NCBI GenBank assembly: GCA_027310565.1
Contig: DAIDAP010000027.1
Location: 62,001-126,000 of the forward strand
Source of the DNA: Chloroflexota bacterium
GTDB lineage: Bacteria; Chloroflexota; Limnocylindria; P2-11E
Length of the DNA: 64,000 bases
Direction of reading: 5' to 3'
The notes under the pieces were generated by a model. The model had not been told where the DNA came from. It saw nothing but the letters and a program-made list of their open reading frames with translations, and did no database searches. The position numbers and the translations under genes are program-made. This document shows, piece after piece, positions 33,072-41,662 of this stretch (positions are counted from its first letter, which is position 1; every line of letters starts with the position of its first letter).

Positions 33072-33850
33072 GTGGCAGGCCGGTCCGGGTCGGGCGGAGT
33101 GCCGGCGGGCTCGCCGCGGACGCGCCGGAGCGCCCAGGCGATCGGGTCGTACATGCGCGTCACGGCCCGCTCCTTCAAGGGGATGATGGCGTTGTCGGTG
33201 ATGTGGATGCCCTCCGGGCACACCTCGGTGCAGCACTTGGTGATGTTGCAGAAGCCGAGTCCGTGCTTCAGCCTGGCGAGCTCGATGCGGTCGTTCGTGT
33301 CGAGCGGGTGCATCTCGAGCGCGGCGATCCGCACGAAGTAGCGCGGACCGGCGAACGCCTTCTTGTTCTCCTCGTGGTCGCGGATGACGTGGCAGACGTC
33401 CTGGCACAGGAAGCACTCGATGCACTTGTGGAATTCCTGGACGCGGTCGACGTCCTGCTGGTACATCCTGCGCGTGCCGTCCGCCTCCGGCGCCTTCGGC
33501 CGGAAGGCGGGGATCGTCTTCGCGACCTCGTAGTTGAACGAGACGTCGGTCACGAGGTCGCGGATCACCGGGAAGGTCTTGAGCGGCGTGACCGTGATCT
33601 CCTCGCCCGGCGCGAAGGTGTCCATCCGCGTCATGCACATGAGTCGCGGCCTGCCGTTCACCTCGGCGCCGCACGAGCCGCACTTGCCGGCCTTGCAGTT
33701 CCAGCGCACCGCGAGGTCGGGCTGCCGCGTCGCCTGCACGCGATGCACGACGTCGAGCACGACCATGCCCGGGTCGGTCTCGACCGTGTACGGCACGAGC
33801 TCGCCGCCCGTCGCGTCGCCACGGAAGATCCGCATCGTCACCGAGCCCAT
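33068..33850 (-). CDS. sdhB: Succinate dehydrogenase/fumarate reductase iron-sulfur subunit
   Basis: The protein has 260 residues. N-terminal 2Fe-2S ferredoxin domain with NCKAGKCGSCGAEVNG and a later LMC. The C-terminal domain binds the 4Fe-4S and 3Fe-4S clusters through CIECFLCQDVC and GFCNITKCCTEVCPEGI. It carries electrons from FAD of SdhA to menaquinone at the membrane. The CCTEVCPEG signature fits the Sdh1/Frd-like group of actinobacteria and Chloroflexota. It begins 1 base after sdhA ends. Confidence 0.94.
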   Translation of the reverse strand: MGSVTMRIFRGDATGGELVPYTVETDPGMVVLDVVHRVQATRQPDLAVRWNCKAGKCGSCGAEVNGRPRLMCMTRMDTFAPGEEITVTPLKTFPVIRDLVTDVSFNYEVAKTIPAFRPKAPEADGTRRMYQQDVDRVQEFHKCIECFLCQDVCHVIRDHEENKKAFAGPRYFVRIAALEMHPLDTNDRIELARLKHGLGFCNITKCCTEVCPEGIHITDNAIIPLKERAVTRMYDPIAWALRRVRGEPAGTPPDPDRPAT

Positions 33851-33851
33851 C

Positions 33852-35684
33852 TCACGACCCTCCCGCGGCCGCGGCGGGCGCCCCGGCCGGTCTCTCCTCG
33901 CCGAGCAGCGCCTGGAGCTCGGCCGGGATCTCCGGCCGGGCCTCGATCGAGATCTCCATGCGGCCGTCCCCGCCGCGCGTCACCACGAGCCTCTTCCCCC
34001 ACGCCGCATCGGCCTTCGGGAAGTCCTCGCGCGTGTGGCCGCCGCGGCTCTCCTCACGCGTCAGGGCGGAGCGCGCCACCGACGCCGCGCAGGTGAGCTG
34101 CGACCGCACGTCGAGCGCCGTGTGCCACGACGGGTTGTAGGCGCGCCCGCCGCGCGTCGCGGTGCGCGACGCCCGCTCGGCGAGCGCGTCGATCTTCGTG
34201 ATCGCCTCCTCGAGCTCGCTCCCGGTGCGGATGATCCCGACGAGGCTCTGCATCGTCCGCTGAAGCTCGCTCTGGACCGCGTAGGGGTCCTCGCCCTCGT
34301 GCCGATCGAGCGGCGCCGCGAGGTCGCGCTCGGCGCGCCGCACTCGCTCCTCGTCGAGCGCCGGCATTCGCGCGAGCCGCTTCGCGTACTCGGCGGCGTA
34401 GAGCCCGGCGCGCCGGCCGAACACCAGCAGGTCCGAGAGCGAGTTGCCCCCGAGGCGGTTCGCGCCGTGCAGACCCGCGGCGACCTCGCCCGCGGCGAAC
34501 AGGCCGGCCACCGTCGACTGCTGTGAGTCCGGGTCGACCTTCACGCCGCCCATGAGGTAGTGGCACGTGGGCGCGATCTCCATCGGCTCCCTGGTGATGT
34601 CCACGCCCGCGAGCTGCATGAACTGGTGGTACATCGACGGCAGCCTGCGCCTGATGTAGTCGGCGCTCCGCCGCGTCGCGATGTCGAGGAACACGCCGCC
34701 GTGGGGGCTGCCCCGGCCGGCCTTGATCTCCGCGTTGATGGCGCGCGCCACCTCGTCGCGAGGAAGGAGGTCCGGCGTGCGTCGCTTGGTCTTGTCCTCG
34801 TACCAGGCGTCGGCCTCTTCCTCGGTGTCGGCGGTCTCGGCCCGGAAGAACTCGGGGATGTAGCGGAACATGAACCGCTCGCCCTCGGCGTTCTTCAACG
34901 TCCCGCCGTCGCCGCGGACGCCCTCGGTCACGAGGAGGCCGCGCACCGAGAGCGGCCACACCATCCCGGTCGGGTGGAACTGCGTCATCTCCATGTTCAG
35001 CAGGTCCGCGCCCGCCTCGAGCGCCATCGCGAGCCCGTCGCCGGTGTACTCCCACGAGTTCGAGGTCACGGTCCAGGCCTTGCCGATGCCGCCGGTCGCG
35101 AGGATGACGGCCTTGGCGTGGAGGAGGATCGGCCGCCCCGTCTGCCGCTCGTAGCCGATGGCGCCCGAGACGCGGCCGTCCTCGGCGAGCAGGCGGAACA
35201 TCGTCGTCTCCATGAAGACGTCGATGCCCCTGTGCACGGCGTGGTGCTGGAGCGTCTTGATCATCTCGAGGCCGGTGCGGTCTCCGACGTGCGCCAGCCG
35301 CGCGTAGCGGTGGCCGCCGAAGTCCCGCTGCAGGATGAGACCGTCCTTCGTGCGATCGAACAGCGCCCCCCACTCCTCGAGCTCGAGGACCCGCGCCGGC
35401 GCCTCCTGCGCGTGGATCTGGGCCATACGCCAGTGGTTGAGCAGCTTCCCGCCGCGCATGGTGTCGCGGAAGTGGACCTTCCAGTTGTCCTCCTTCCACA
35501 CGTTCCCCAGCGCGGCGGCGATGCCGCCCTCGGCCATGACCGTGTGCGCCTTCCCCAGGAGCGACTTGCACACGAGCGCGGTGCGCACGCCCATCGCGCT
35601 CGCCTCGATCGCCGCGCGCAGCCCCGCGCCGCCCGCGCCGATGACGACGACGTCGTACTCGTGGCGCCGCATCCCGTCGTTCAC
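33852..35684 (-). CDS. sdhA: Succinate dehydrogenase/fumarate reductase flavoprotein subunit
   Basis: The protein has 610 residues. It oxidises succinate on covalent FAD. FAD loop VIGAGGAGLRAAIEAS; H47 in GKAHTVMAEGG is the likely FAD-linking histidine; QFHPTGM and the active-site loop region are present, and GANRLGGNSLSDLLVFG closes the FAD domain. GTG 35684 overlaps the sdhC TGA (GTGA) and is preferred over ATG 35672. Complete, no odd residues seen. Confidence 0.95.
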   Translation of the reverse strand: MNDGMRRHEYDVVVIGAGGAGLRAAIEASAMGVRTALVCKSLLGKAHTVMAEGGIAAALGNVWKEDNWKVHFRDTMRGGKLLNHWRMAQIHAQEAPARVLELEEWGALFDRTKDGLILQRDFGGHRYARLAHVGDRTGLEMIKTLQHHAVHRGIDVFMETTMFRLLAEDGRVSGAIGYERQTGRPILLHAKAVILATGGIGKAWTVTSNSWEYTGDGLAMALEAGADLLNMEMTQFHPTGMVWPLSVRGLLVTEGVRGDGGTLKNAEGERFMFRYIPEFFRAETADTEEEADAWYEDKTKRRTPDLLPRDEVARAINAEIKAGRGSPHGGVFLDIATRRSADYIRRRLPSMYHQFMQLAGVDITREPMEIAPTCHYLMGGVKVDPDSQQSTVAGLFAAGEVAAGLHGANRLGGNSLSDLLVFGRRAGLYAAEYAKRLARMPALDEERVRRAERDLAAPLDRHEGEDPYAVQSELQRTMQSLVGIIRTGSELEEAITKIDALAERASRTATRGGRAYNPSWHTALDVRSQLTCAASVARSALTREESRGGHTREDFPKADAAWGKRLVVTRGGDGRMEISIEARPEIPAELQALLGEERPAGAPAAAAGGS

Positions 35685-36466
35685 GGGCCGAAGACGATCC
35701 GCGGGTCCGCGATCACCCCGTAGCTCAGCAGGCGGATGTAGCCGTCGGCGACGACGACGAGGGTGAGGCTGATCCAGAAGTAGGTGCCGTGGCGCACGTT
35801 CAGGCGGCTCACCGCCATCCACAGGCGGTACCAGAGGGGCCTCCCGTGGAACGAATCGAGCCACCCGCCGCAGAGCGCACGGCACGAGTGGCACGAGAAC
35901 GTGTAGAGCCCGATGAACACCGCCTCGGCGGTCAGGATGAGCGACCCGAGACCGATGCCCCAGCCGCCGGGGAAGCGGAACGACAGCAGGGCGTCCCAGG
36001 CCAGGACGAAGAAGATCGCGACCGCGACGTACCACGTGTAGCGGTGGATGTTCTGGAGGATGAACGGGAACCGCGTCTCACCCGAATACGATCCGCGCGC
36101 GTCGGGGACGGCGCAGGCCGGCGGCGCCAGGAAGTACGACCGGTAGTAGGTGCGGCGGAAGTAGTAGCACGTCGCACGGAACACCAGCGGGAAGCCGACG
36201 ATCCACATCGCCGGCGCGAGGGTGAACCAGGGCCCGATGATCGGCGCGCCGAACGTCAGGACCTCGCAGTTCGCGGCGATGCACGGCGAGAAGAACGGGG
36301 AGAGATAGGGCTCGTAGTAGTAGCCCGCGGTCCGGGTCCCCGCCCAGGCGGCGTAGACGACGAACGCGGTGAAGGCGACGACGACCGTGAGCGGCGCGGC
36401 CCACCATGCGTCACGACGCTCGGTGGGCCGCTCGCGGACTCCGCTGATCGTCGCTGCCACGGCCAT
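35681..36466 (-). CDS. sdhC: Succinate dehydrogenase membrane anchor (Sdh1-type single subunit)
   Basis: The protein has 261 residues and 5-6 membrane helices. A single long anchor replaces SdhC plus SdhD, as in mycobacterial Sdh1 (Rv0249c type). The cysteine cluster YTFSCHSCRALCGGWLD and histidines near NIHRYTWYVAV may serve haem or quinone sites. Extra cysteines (IAANCEVL, ACAVPDARG) are notable. ATG 36466 is preceded by TACGGT with 5 bases between; a LysR regulator is divergent, 76 bases away. First gene of the sdhCAB operon. Confidence 0.88.
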   Translation of the reverse strand: MAVAATISGVRERPTERRDAWWAAPLTVVVAFTAFVVYAAWAGTRTAGYYYEPYLSPFFSPCIAANCEVLTFGAPIIGPWFTLAPAMWIVGFPLVFRATCYYFRRTYYRSYFLAPPACAVPDARGSYSGETRFPFILQNIHRYTWYVAVAIFFVLAWDALLSFRFPGGWGIGLGSLILTAEAVFIGLYTFSCHSCRALCGGWLDSFHGRPLWYRLWMAVSRLNVRHGTYFWISLTLVVVADGYIRLLSYGVIADPRIVFGP

Positions 36467-36504
36467 CGGGCACCGTAGTGCGCCGACTGTCAGAAGACAA
36501 ATAC

Positions 36505-36537
36505 ATCGAGCCTCTCGATTCGATAGGACTAGGCTAT
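36505..36537. promoter_or_regulatory. Operator region between sdhC and the second LysR gene
   Basis: Two palindromes lie side by side. ATCGAG-N3-CTCGAT (36505-36519) is a perfect 15-base inverted repeat. ATAG-N7-CTAT (36523-36537) matches the operator at the other LysR gene. The second overlaps the LysR -10 element TAGGCT (36530-36535). Confidence 0.6.
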
Positions 36538-36541
36538 GGAC

Positions 36542-37465
36542 GTGCAGATCGGCCAGCTGCGCTGCTTCCTCGCCGTGGCGGAGGAGCGGCACTTCACCCG
36601 CGCGGCGCGGGCCATCGGGATCGCCCAGCCATCGGTGAGCGCGCAGGTCCGTCGCCTGGAGAGCGAGCTCGGCACGCCGCTCTTCCATCGCTCGAAGGGG
36701 AACATCGCGCTCACGCCCGCGGGCGACACGCTCATCCCCTTCGCGCGCCGCATCCTCGCCGACGTCGACGCCGCGGCGGCGGAGCTGCGCGACGTCGAGA
36801 GCCTCGCGCGCGGCCGGCTCGCGGTCGGCGCGACCCCGAGCCTGGCGGTCACGCTGCTGCCCGCGGTCCTCGCGCGCTTCCACCGGGCCCATCCGGGCAT
36901 CGACCTGGCGCTGCGCGAAGCGGGCTCCGTCGATCTCGTGTCGGCCCTCGAGGAGGGCAGCGTCGACATCGCGCTGGTCATCCTGCCGCTCCGCCGCGAC
37001 ATCCTCGAGACGCAGCCCCTGCTGCGCGAGGAGCTCGTCCTCGCGGTGTCGCCGACGCATCCGCTCGCGCGGCGCAGGCAGATCAGGGTGGCCGACCTCC
37101 GCGAGGTGCCGCTCGTGATGTTCCGCGAGGGCTACGACCTGCGCAGCTCGACCGAGGCGGCGTGCCGCGCGGCCGGCTTCGCTCCGACGTTCGCGCTCGA
37201 GGGCGGCGAGATGGACGGCGTGCTGAGCCTCGCCACGGCCGGTCTCGGCGCGGCGATCGTGCCGAGCATCGTCATCGACCCGCGCGGCCCGCTGCGCGCC
37301 GTGCGCATCGCCGATCCGGTGCTCACACGCAGCATCGGCCTGGCGCACCGCCGTGAGCGCCGGCTCTCACGCGCCGCGCAGGAGCTGGTGGAGACGGCGC
37401 GCGCGCTCACACGCGATCGCTCGTGGCTGAGGGCGGTGCCGCCGGGCCTGGTCGCGCTCCGCTGA
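36542..37465 (+). CDS. LysR-family regulator (OxyR-like) divergent from sdhCAB
   Basis: The protein has 307 residues from GTG 36542 (ATG 36536 adds two). HTH: QLRCFLAVAEERHFTRAARAIGIAQPSVSAQVRRLE, ELGTPLF; effector domain with HPGIDLALREAG and MDGVLSLATAGLGAAIVPS. The redox cysteines of OxyR are not in the expected place, so a peroxide sensor is not claimed. TAGGCT lies 6 bases before GTG 36542. Position and operator suggest control of succinate dehydrogenase and of itself. Confidence 0.9.
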   Translation: MQIGQLRCFLAVAEERHFTRAARAIGIAQPSVSAQVRRLESELGTPLFHRSKGNIALTPAGDTLIPFARRILADVDAAAAELRDVESLARGRLAVGATPSLAVTLLPAVLARFHRAHPGIDLALREAGSVDLVSALEEGSVDIALVILPLRRDILETQPLLREELVLAVSPTHPLARRRQIRVADLREVPLVMFREGYDLRSSTEAACRAAGFAPTFALEGGEMDGVLSLATAGLGAAIVPSIVIDPRGPLRAVRIADPVLTRSIGLAHRRERRLSRAAQELVETARALTRDRSWLRAVPPGLVALR

Positions 37466-37491
37466 TGCCGACGCTACCCCGACGGCCCCGC

Positions 37492-39009
37492 TTACCTCGC
37501 CGACTTCGGGGCCGGATCGCCGAGCGTGAACACGACGACCTTCGCGGCGCGGCCGCGCACCGTCGCCTCGCCGAGCGGCGCGAGCGGACCGGCGTGGCCG
37601 TCGAGCCGGCCGGCCGTCGCGTCGGAGAGCACGCTGTCCACGCCGAACTCCTTCGTGAGCGACTCCATCCGCGACGCGGTGTTCACGGTGTCGCCGATCG
37701 CGGTGTAGTCGGAGCGCTCGGGCAGCCCGACGGCACCGAGGACGACGTCGCCGGTGTGGATGCCCACGCCGACGCGCACCACCGGCTCGCCGCGCACCGC
37801 TCGCTCCGCGTTCAGCGCCGCGACGCGCTCGCGGATCGCGAGCGCCGCGCGTGTCGCGGCGACCGCACCGTGCGTCCCGTCCCCCATCGCGCCGAAGATC
37901 GCCATGAGCCCGTCGCCGAGGAACTTGTCGAGGATGCCGCCGGCGTCGAGGACGCAGCGCGCCATGGTCCGCAGGTACGCGTTGAGCACCGCGACCGCCT
38001 CCTCGGGACGCAGCCGCTCCGCGAGAGCGGTCGAGCCGCGCAGGTCGGCGAACAGGATCGTCACCGTCTGCCGCTCGCCCTCGAGACGCAGGCGGTCGCC
38101 CCGGATGACGCGCTCGACGACGGTCGGCGGAAGGAAGCGCTCGAGACCGCGCCTTCGGTCCAGCTCGAGGAAGAGCGCGCCGAGCGCGACGATCGTCGCC
38201 ATCGCCATGAGGACGTGGTACTCCCACCACGACGGCGTCCACGCGGGGCCGAGGAACTGCGAGATCTGCGCCTGCGCGAGGAACAGATACGCGGCGGTGA
38301 GCGCGCCCTGGAGCGGGAGGCGCGTGCGCGGGACGCCGCGGCCCTGCCGGTACGCCGCGAAGCCGTACAGCAGCACCACGGCCGTGGCCAGGACGTACGG
38401 CAGCCACCCCGCGCCCCCGAAGAGGTCCGGCGCCTGGTACGAGTAGCCGTACCGGGACGGGTCGTACGAGTACGACGCGCCGGCGGACACGAGCATCCAC
38501 CGCGCGACGCCGCCGAACGCCGACGGCCAGACGAGCGCGACGATCGCGTAGAGGCCGAGCGTCGCGAGCAGCCCGCCGAGCAGCACGCGGGGCGGGAGGC
38601 GACGCTCGAGCCAGCCCGCCGCCGGCGTGTAGCGGACGGCGAAGAAGAGCGCGGCGGTCCAGAGCGCCAGCTCGGCGGACAGCCCGGCCACGAGCGCGGC
38701 ATCGTCGGCCCTGCCGTCGCGCTGGATCACGCCCGGCGTGGAGAGTCCGTGCACCGTGAAGATGCCGGCCATCGACAGGAAGCCGAGCGCGATGAGGAGC
38801 GTCGGGTAGTGACGCACCTGGAGCGCCGAGCGCGCCACGAGCACGGCGACGAGCATCGCGATGAGCGCGACGTTCGTCGTCACGACGAGGTGCTCGATCG
38901 GGATCGTCCACGGGCGGTTCGCGATGGGATCGCCGAGCAGCCAGTCGAGGACGGCGAGCGGGGCCAGCACCGCGAGGAGGGCCGCGAGCGGACGCCACGG
39001 AGGGCCCAT
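37492..39009 (-). CDS. Membrane-bound class III adenylate/guanylate cyclase
   Basis: The protein has 505 residues. About eight membrane helices in 1-290, then a class III catalytic domain (about 315-495). Metal aspartates in ILFADLRGSTALAE and GGILDKFLGDGLMAIFG; the lysine of LDKF and aspartate of RSDYTAIGDTVNTASRM are the usual adenine-specifying pair, so cAMP is the likely product. VVRVGVGIHTGDVVLGAVG is typical. ATG 39009 follows TAGACT by 8 bases. It may act with the single-domain response regulator encoded just upstream on the same strand. Confidence 0.9.
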   Translation of the reverse strand: MGPPWRPLAALLAVLAPLAVLDWLLGDPIANRPWTIPIEHLVVTTNVALIAMLVAVLVARSALQVRHYPTLLIALGFLSMAGIFTVHGLSTPGVIQRDGRADDAALVAGLSAELALWTAALFFAVRYTPAAGWLERRLPPRVLLGGLLATLGLYAIVALVWPSAFGGVARWMLVSAGASYSYDPSRYGYSYQAPDLFGGAGWLPYVLATAVVLLYGFAAYRQGRGVPRTRLPLQGALTAAYLFLAQAQISQFLGPAWTPSWWEYHVLMAMATIVALGALFLELDRRRGLERFLPPTVVERVIRGDRLRLEGERQTVTILFADLRGSTALAERLRPEEAVAVLNAYLRTMARCVLDAGGILDKFLGDGLMAIFGAMGDGTHGAVAATRAALAIRERVAALNAERAVRGEPVVRVGVGIHTGDVVLGAVGLPERSDYTAIGDTVNTASRMESLTKEFGVDSVLSDATAGRLDGHAGPLAPLGEATVRGRAAKVVVFTLGDPAPKSAR

Positions 39010-39020
39010 GGCGCGAGAGT

Positions 39021-39389
39021 CTACGAGGCGGTGCCTCCGCCGGCCGCGTCCGCGAGCGCCGGCAGCAGCCGATCGAGGTCGAAGGGCTTCGACACGACCC
39101 CGACCGCACCGATCCGACCCGCGTGCGTGCCCACGTTCGTCGCGGCGGAGAGGACGACGATCGGGATGCGCCACCGCTCGCGCATCCGCTGAGCGAAGGT
39201 CCAGCCGTCCATCACCGGCATCATCAGGTCGAGCACGATCAGGTCGGGCTCCCATCGCTCGAGCAGCGCGAGCCCCTCGCGTCCGTTCGCCGCGGGCCGT
39301 GCGTCCCAGCCCTCGTCGGCGAGCACCGTGCAGAGCAGCTCGCGGATGTCGGGGTCGTCGTCGATGACGAGCACGCGCGTCCCACTCAC
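39021..39389 (-). CDS. Single-domain response regulator
   Basis: The protein has 122 residues of receiver domain only. Acidic pocket in VLVIDDDPDIREL, phospho-acceptor in LIVLDLMMPVMDGW, signalling serine VVLSAATN and lysine VSKPFD. GTG 39389 follows CATCAT by 8 bases; the frame opens earlier at TTG 39434, but that would place the -10 inside the gene. It ends 11 bases before the cyclase start and may share its mRNA. Confidence 0.87.
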   Translation of the reverse strand: MSGTRVLVIDDDPDIRELLCTVLADEGWDARPAANGREGLALLERWEPDLIVLDLMMPVMDGWTFAQRMRERWRIPIVVLSAATNVGTHAGRIGAVGVVSKPFDLDRLLPALADAAGGGTAS

Positions 39390-39437
39390 CGGCGGCGATG
39401 ATGCCACGTCACGCGCGAGTGGCCGAGCCGGCAAGCC

Positions 39438-39929
39438 TCATGACGCGCGCAGCGACGCAGCGAACACGGCCGGGAGCAGGACCGTGCCGACGACGACCAC
39501 CGCGACCCAGAGCAGCAGCGCTTCGCCGTGGCACGTCACGACGCCGCACCCTTCGAGCGATCGCTGCCGCTCGACGAGCAGGAGCGGCAGACTGGCGGGA
39601 GACGCCACGACCGCGGCCGCGGCGAACGTCGTCGCCACGGCCGGGATCGAGCGCGAGAGCGCGCCCGCCCGCCGATCGATGGCGCGCGCGGCGTAGGCCG
39701 CCCAGACCAGCACGACGACCGAGACGGCGGACGCCGCCGCGACCGAGTACGGGAAGCGCTGGGCGAACGGATCGCGGACCACGAGGGGCAGCAGGCCCTC
39801 GATCACGGTGAGCACGCTCCAGTACACGAGCTTGATCGTCGTGACGCGGCCGACGAGCAGCGTCAGCGTCTGCCGTCGCGGCAGCGGGGGCTCCGGCGCG
39901 CCGGGCTCTACCGGTACGTGGTCCACCAC
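39438..39929 (-). CDS. Four-helix membrane protein at the end of the bc operon
   Basis: The protein has 163 residues. Hydrophobic segments appear near 25-50, 60-80, 92-115 and 137-158, with a pair of cysteines in GCGVVTCHGEALL. No family is recognised. Its GTG start (39929 or 39926) lies inside the end of the 36-aa gene, so it is co-translated with the cytochrome operon. It may be an assembly factor or a subunit; this is context only. Confidence 0.6.
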   Translation of the reverse strand: MVDHVPVEPGAPEPPLPRRQTLTLLVGRVTTIKLVYWSVLTVIEGLLPLVVRDPFAQRFPYSVAAASAVSVVVLVWAAYAARAIDRRAGALSRSIPAVATTFAAAAVVASPASLPLLLVERQRSLEGCGVVTCHGEALLLWVAVVVVGTVLLPAVFAASLRAS

Positions 39930-40018
39930 TTCTGCAGGAAGTAGAGCACGGCGATCATCACGACCGTCGTGACGAGCACCATGTAGAACTCGCCCGATTC
40001 GCCGACCTCTGTGATCAC
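39908..40018 (-). CDS. 36-aa single-helix protein of the bc operon
   Basis: Begins GTG 40018, one base after the cytochrome c stop, and reads an acidic N-terminus (ITEVGESGEF), one membrane helix (YMVLVTTVVMIAVLYFL) and a charged aromatic tail (QKWWTTYR). Small one-helix subunits (PetL/M/N, QcrM-like) are common in b6f and bc complexes, which makes this a good candidate subunit. Size, position and tight spacing support it; homology cannot be judged. Confidence 0.6.
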   Translation of the reverse strand: MITEVGESGEFYMVLVTTVVMIAVLYFLQKWWTTYR

Positions 40019-40019
40019 G

Positions 40020-41102
40020 TCACTTCCCCAGCCCTTCGAGATACGTCACGACGAGCCGGATCGAGGCCTCGTCGAGCTGGCCGCCGCTCTTGTCGAGCCA
40101 CACCGGCATGATGATGCCGGGCTTGATCGACGGCGCGTTCGCGACCCACTTGTAGAGCCAGTCCGGATCACCGGTGGCCTTCAGCGCCTTCAGCTGGTCG
40201 TTGAGCGGCCCCTCGATGCCGTACCTCGCGAGGTTGGGGGCGAGCGAGACGGTGCTCGGCTTGTTCGGGTCGAAGCTGTGGCAGCTCGCGCAGTACTGCT
40301 GCGCGATCACGTCGCCGGACGGCGGCGCGGGCGGCTGGCCGGGATCCGGGATGGTCGAAGGGCTGCCGTCGAGGCGCGATCGGATCGACACGATGTCCTG
40401 CCAGTCCGCCTCGCTCCCGCGCATGATGAACGCGACGAGCTGATTCACCTGCTCCGTGTTGAGCGGGCCGCCCTCGCTGTCGCCCCACGCCGGCATGGAG
40501 TAGTTGGGTGCGGGGTTCGCCTTGCCACGGGTGATCCGCAGGCGGATGAGCGCCTCGGTCTCCGCGAGCTTCTGCGGATCACCCGCGAGGTTGTCGTACC
40601 GGAAGTCGGGCTTGTTCAGCGGCTTCCCGGGGAGCGGCTTGTCGCCGACGCCGTTCTCGCCGTTCCCGAGGCCCAGGCGTCCGTGGCAGTTGAAGCAGAA
40701 GTTCGCGTAGAGGTTCTTGCCGCGCGCGATGGACGCTTCGAGCTGCCGCTCCGCGCCCTGGGCGCGCAGGTTCAGCGGGCCGGGAATGACCTGCAGGAGG
40801 AAGTAGCCGCCCACGAGGCCGAGCAGCGCGAACAGCATGACCGCACCGGCGGCGATCTTCTTGTCGAGGTTCGCCGAGACCTCGAGCGGATCGGGCGCCG
40901 CCGGGATCGGCGCGACCCAGTACGGCGTGGGCTGGGCGACCGTCGCGCCGGGCGCGTAGTGCTGCTCGAGGAGCTCGACCCCGGACGCGGGCTTCTCATC
41001 GGGCTCGACCTGCCGCTGGTGGTAGATGAGGTATCCGAAGAAGGCGATGAACAGCAGGAAGAGCACGATGCTGACGCCGGCGAGGATGAGATTGACGTCC
41101 AC
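40020..41102 (-). CDS. Membrane-anchored dihaem cytochrome c of the quinol oxidase complex
   Basis: The protein has 360 residues. Membrane helices at about 5-27 and 83-105, then two cytochrome c domains. Haem motifs C136-FNC-H140 (FCFNCHG) and C271-ASC-H275 (YCASCHS); likely axial methionines in YSMPAWGD and IIMPVWLD. It would take electrons from the Rieske protein, like QcrC of actinobacteria, but with two anchors. GTG 41102 starts one base after the Rieske stop. Confidence 0.9.
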   Translation of the reverse strand: MDVNLILAGVSIVLFLLFIAFFGYLIYHQRQVEPDEKPASGVELLEQHYAPGATVAQPTPYWVAPIPAAPDPLEVSANLDKKIAAGAVMLFALLGLVGGYFLLQVIPGPLNLRAQGAERQLEASIARGKNLYANFCFNCHGRLGLGNGENGVGDKPLPGKPLNKPDFRYDNLAGDPQKLAETEALIRLRITRGKANPAPNYSMPAWGDSEGGPLNTEQVNQLVAFIMRGSEADWQDIVSIRSRLDGSPSTIPDPGQPPAPPSGDVIAQQYCASCHSFDPNKPSTVSLAPNLARYGIEGPLNDQLKALKATGDPDWLYKWVANAPSIKPGIIMPVWLDKSGGQLDEASIRLVVTYLEGLGK

Positions 41103-41103
41103 G

Positions 41104-41661
41104 CTAGCCCTGGGCGTCCGTCACTTCGATGTGCTTGGGATTCCACTTGTTGTCCGAGCGGACGAGCAGGTTCAGCGGGTTGGTGTCGACGAGGAGAGCG
41201 CCGTTCACCTCGGAGACGTGGAACAGGTCGAGGCCGCGCGGCGCCGGCCCGCCGATGACGAGCGCGTAGTTCTTGTCGTAGAGCGAGCCGTGGCACGGGC
41301 AGTGGAACTGGTCCTCGGCCTTGTTCCAGGGCGTGGCGCAGCCGAGATGAGTGCACTTGCGGTACGCGGCCACGACCGCGCCCGGCGGATGGATGAGGAA
41401 GAACCGCCCCTGGGTGTTGAGGATCGGCTCGTCTTTGGTCTTCGCGAACGACGCGAGGACGTCGGCCTTCTTCCCCGCCGGCACCTTCGCGCCGAGACCC
41501 TCGATCTTGATCACGCGGAAGAACGGGACGAAGACGCCGAGCAGCTCCGCGGTCGCGAGGAGCGTCGCGGTGAGGAAGCCGACGCGCAGCAGCTGACGGC
41601 GCTTGATCCGGGAGACCAGGCCGCCGTGAACGATGGAGGTGTCCTCGTGTGGTCGGATCAT
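41104..41661 (-). CDS. Rieske 2Fe-2S protein
   Basis: The protein has 185 residues. A cytoplasmic N-terminus with basic residues ([12 protein letters not shown]), one membrane anchor (about 26-50), then the Rieske fold: CTHLGC and CPCHGSLYD bind the 2Fe-2S cluster. It moves electrons from menaquinol to the cytochrome c encoded next. The twin-arginine export motif is only approximate (SRIKRRQLL). ATG 41661 begins one base after the previous stop. Confidence 0.94.
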   Translation of the reverse strand: MIRPHEDTSIVHGGLVSRIKRRQLLRVGFLTATLLATAELLGVFVPFFRVIKIEGLGAKVPAGKKADVLASFAKTKDEPILNTQGRFFLIHPPGAVVAAYRKCTHLGCATPWNKAEDQFHCPCHGSLYDKNYALVIGGPAPRGLDLFHVSEVNGALLVDTNPLNLLVRSDNKWNPKHIEVTDAQG

Positions 41662-41662
41662 G

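Noticed and set aside
36542-37465. OxyR as the name of the second LysR gene
   Set aside because: The ATAG-N7-CTAT site is OxyR-like, but the paired redox cysteines are not placed as in OxyR and the neighbour is sdh, not a peroxidase.
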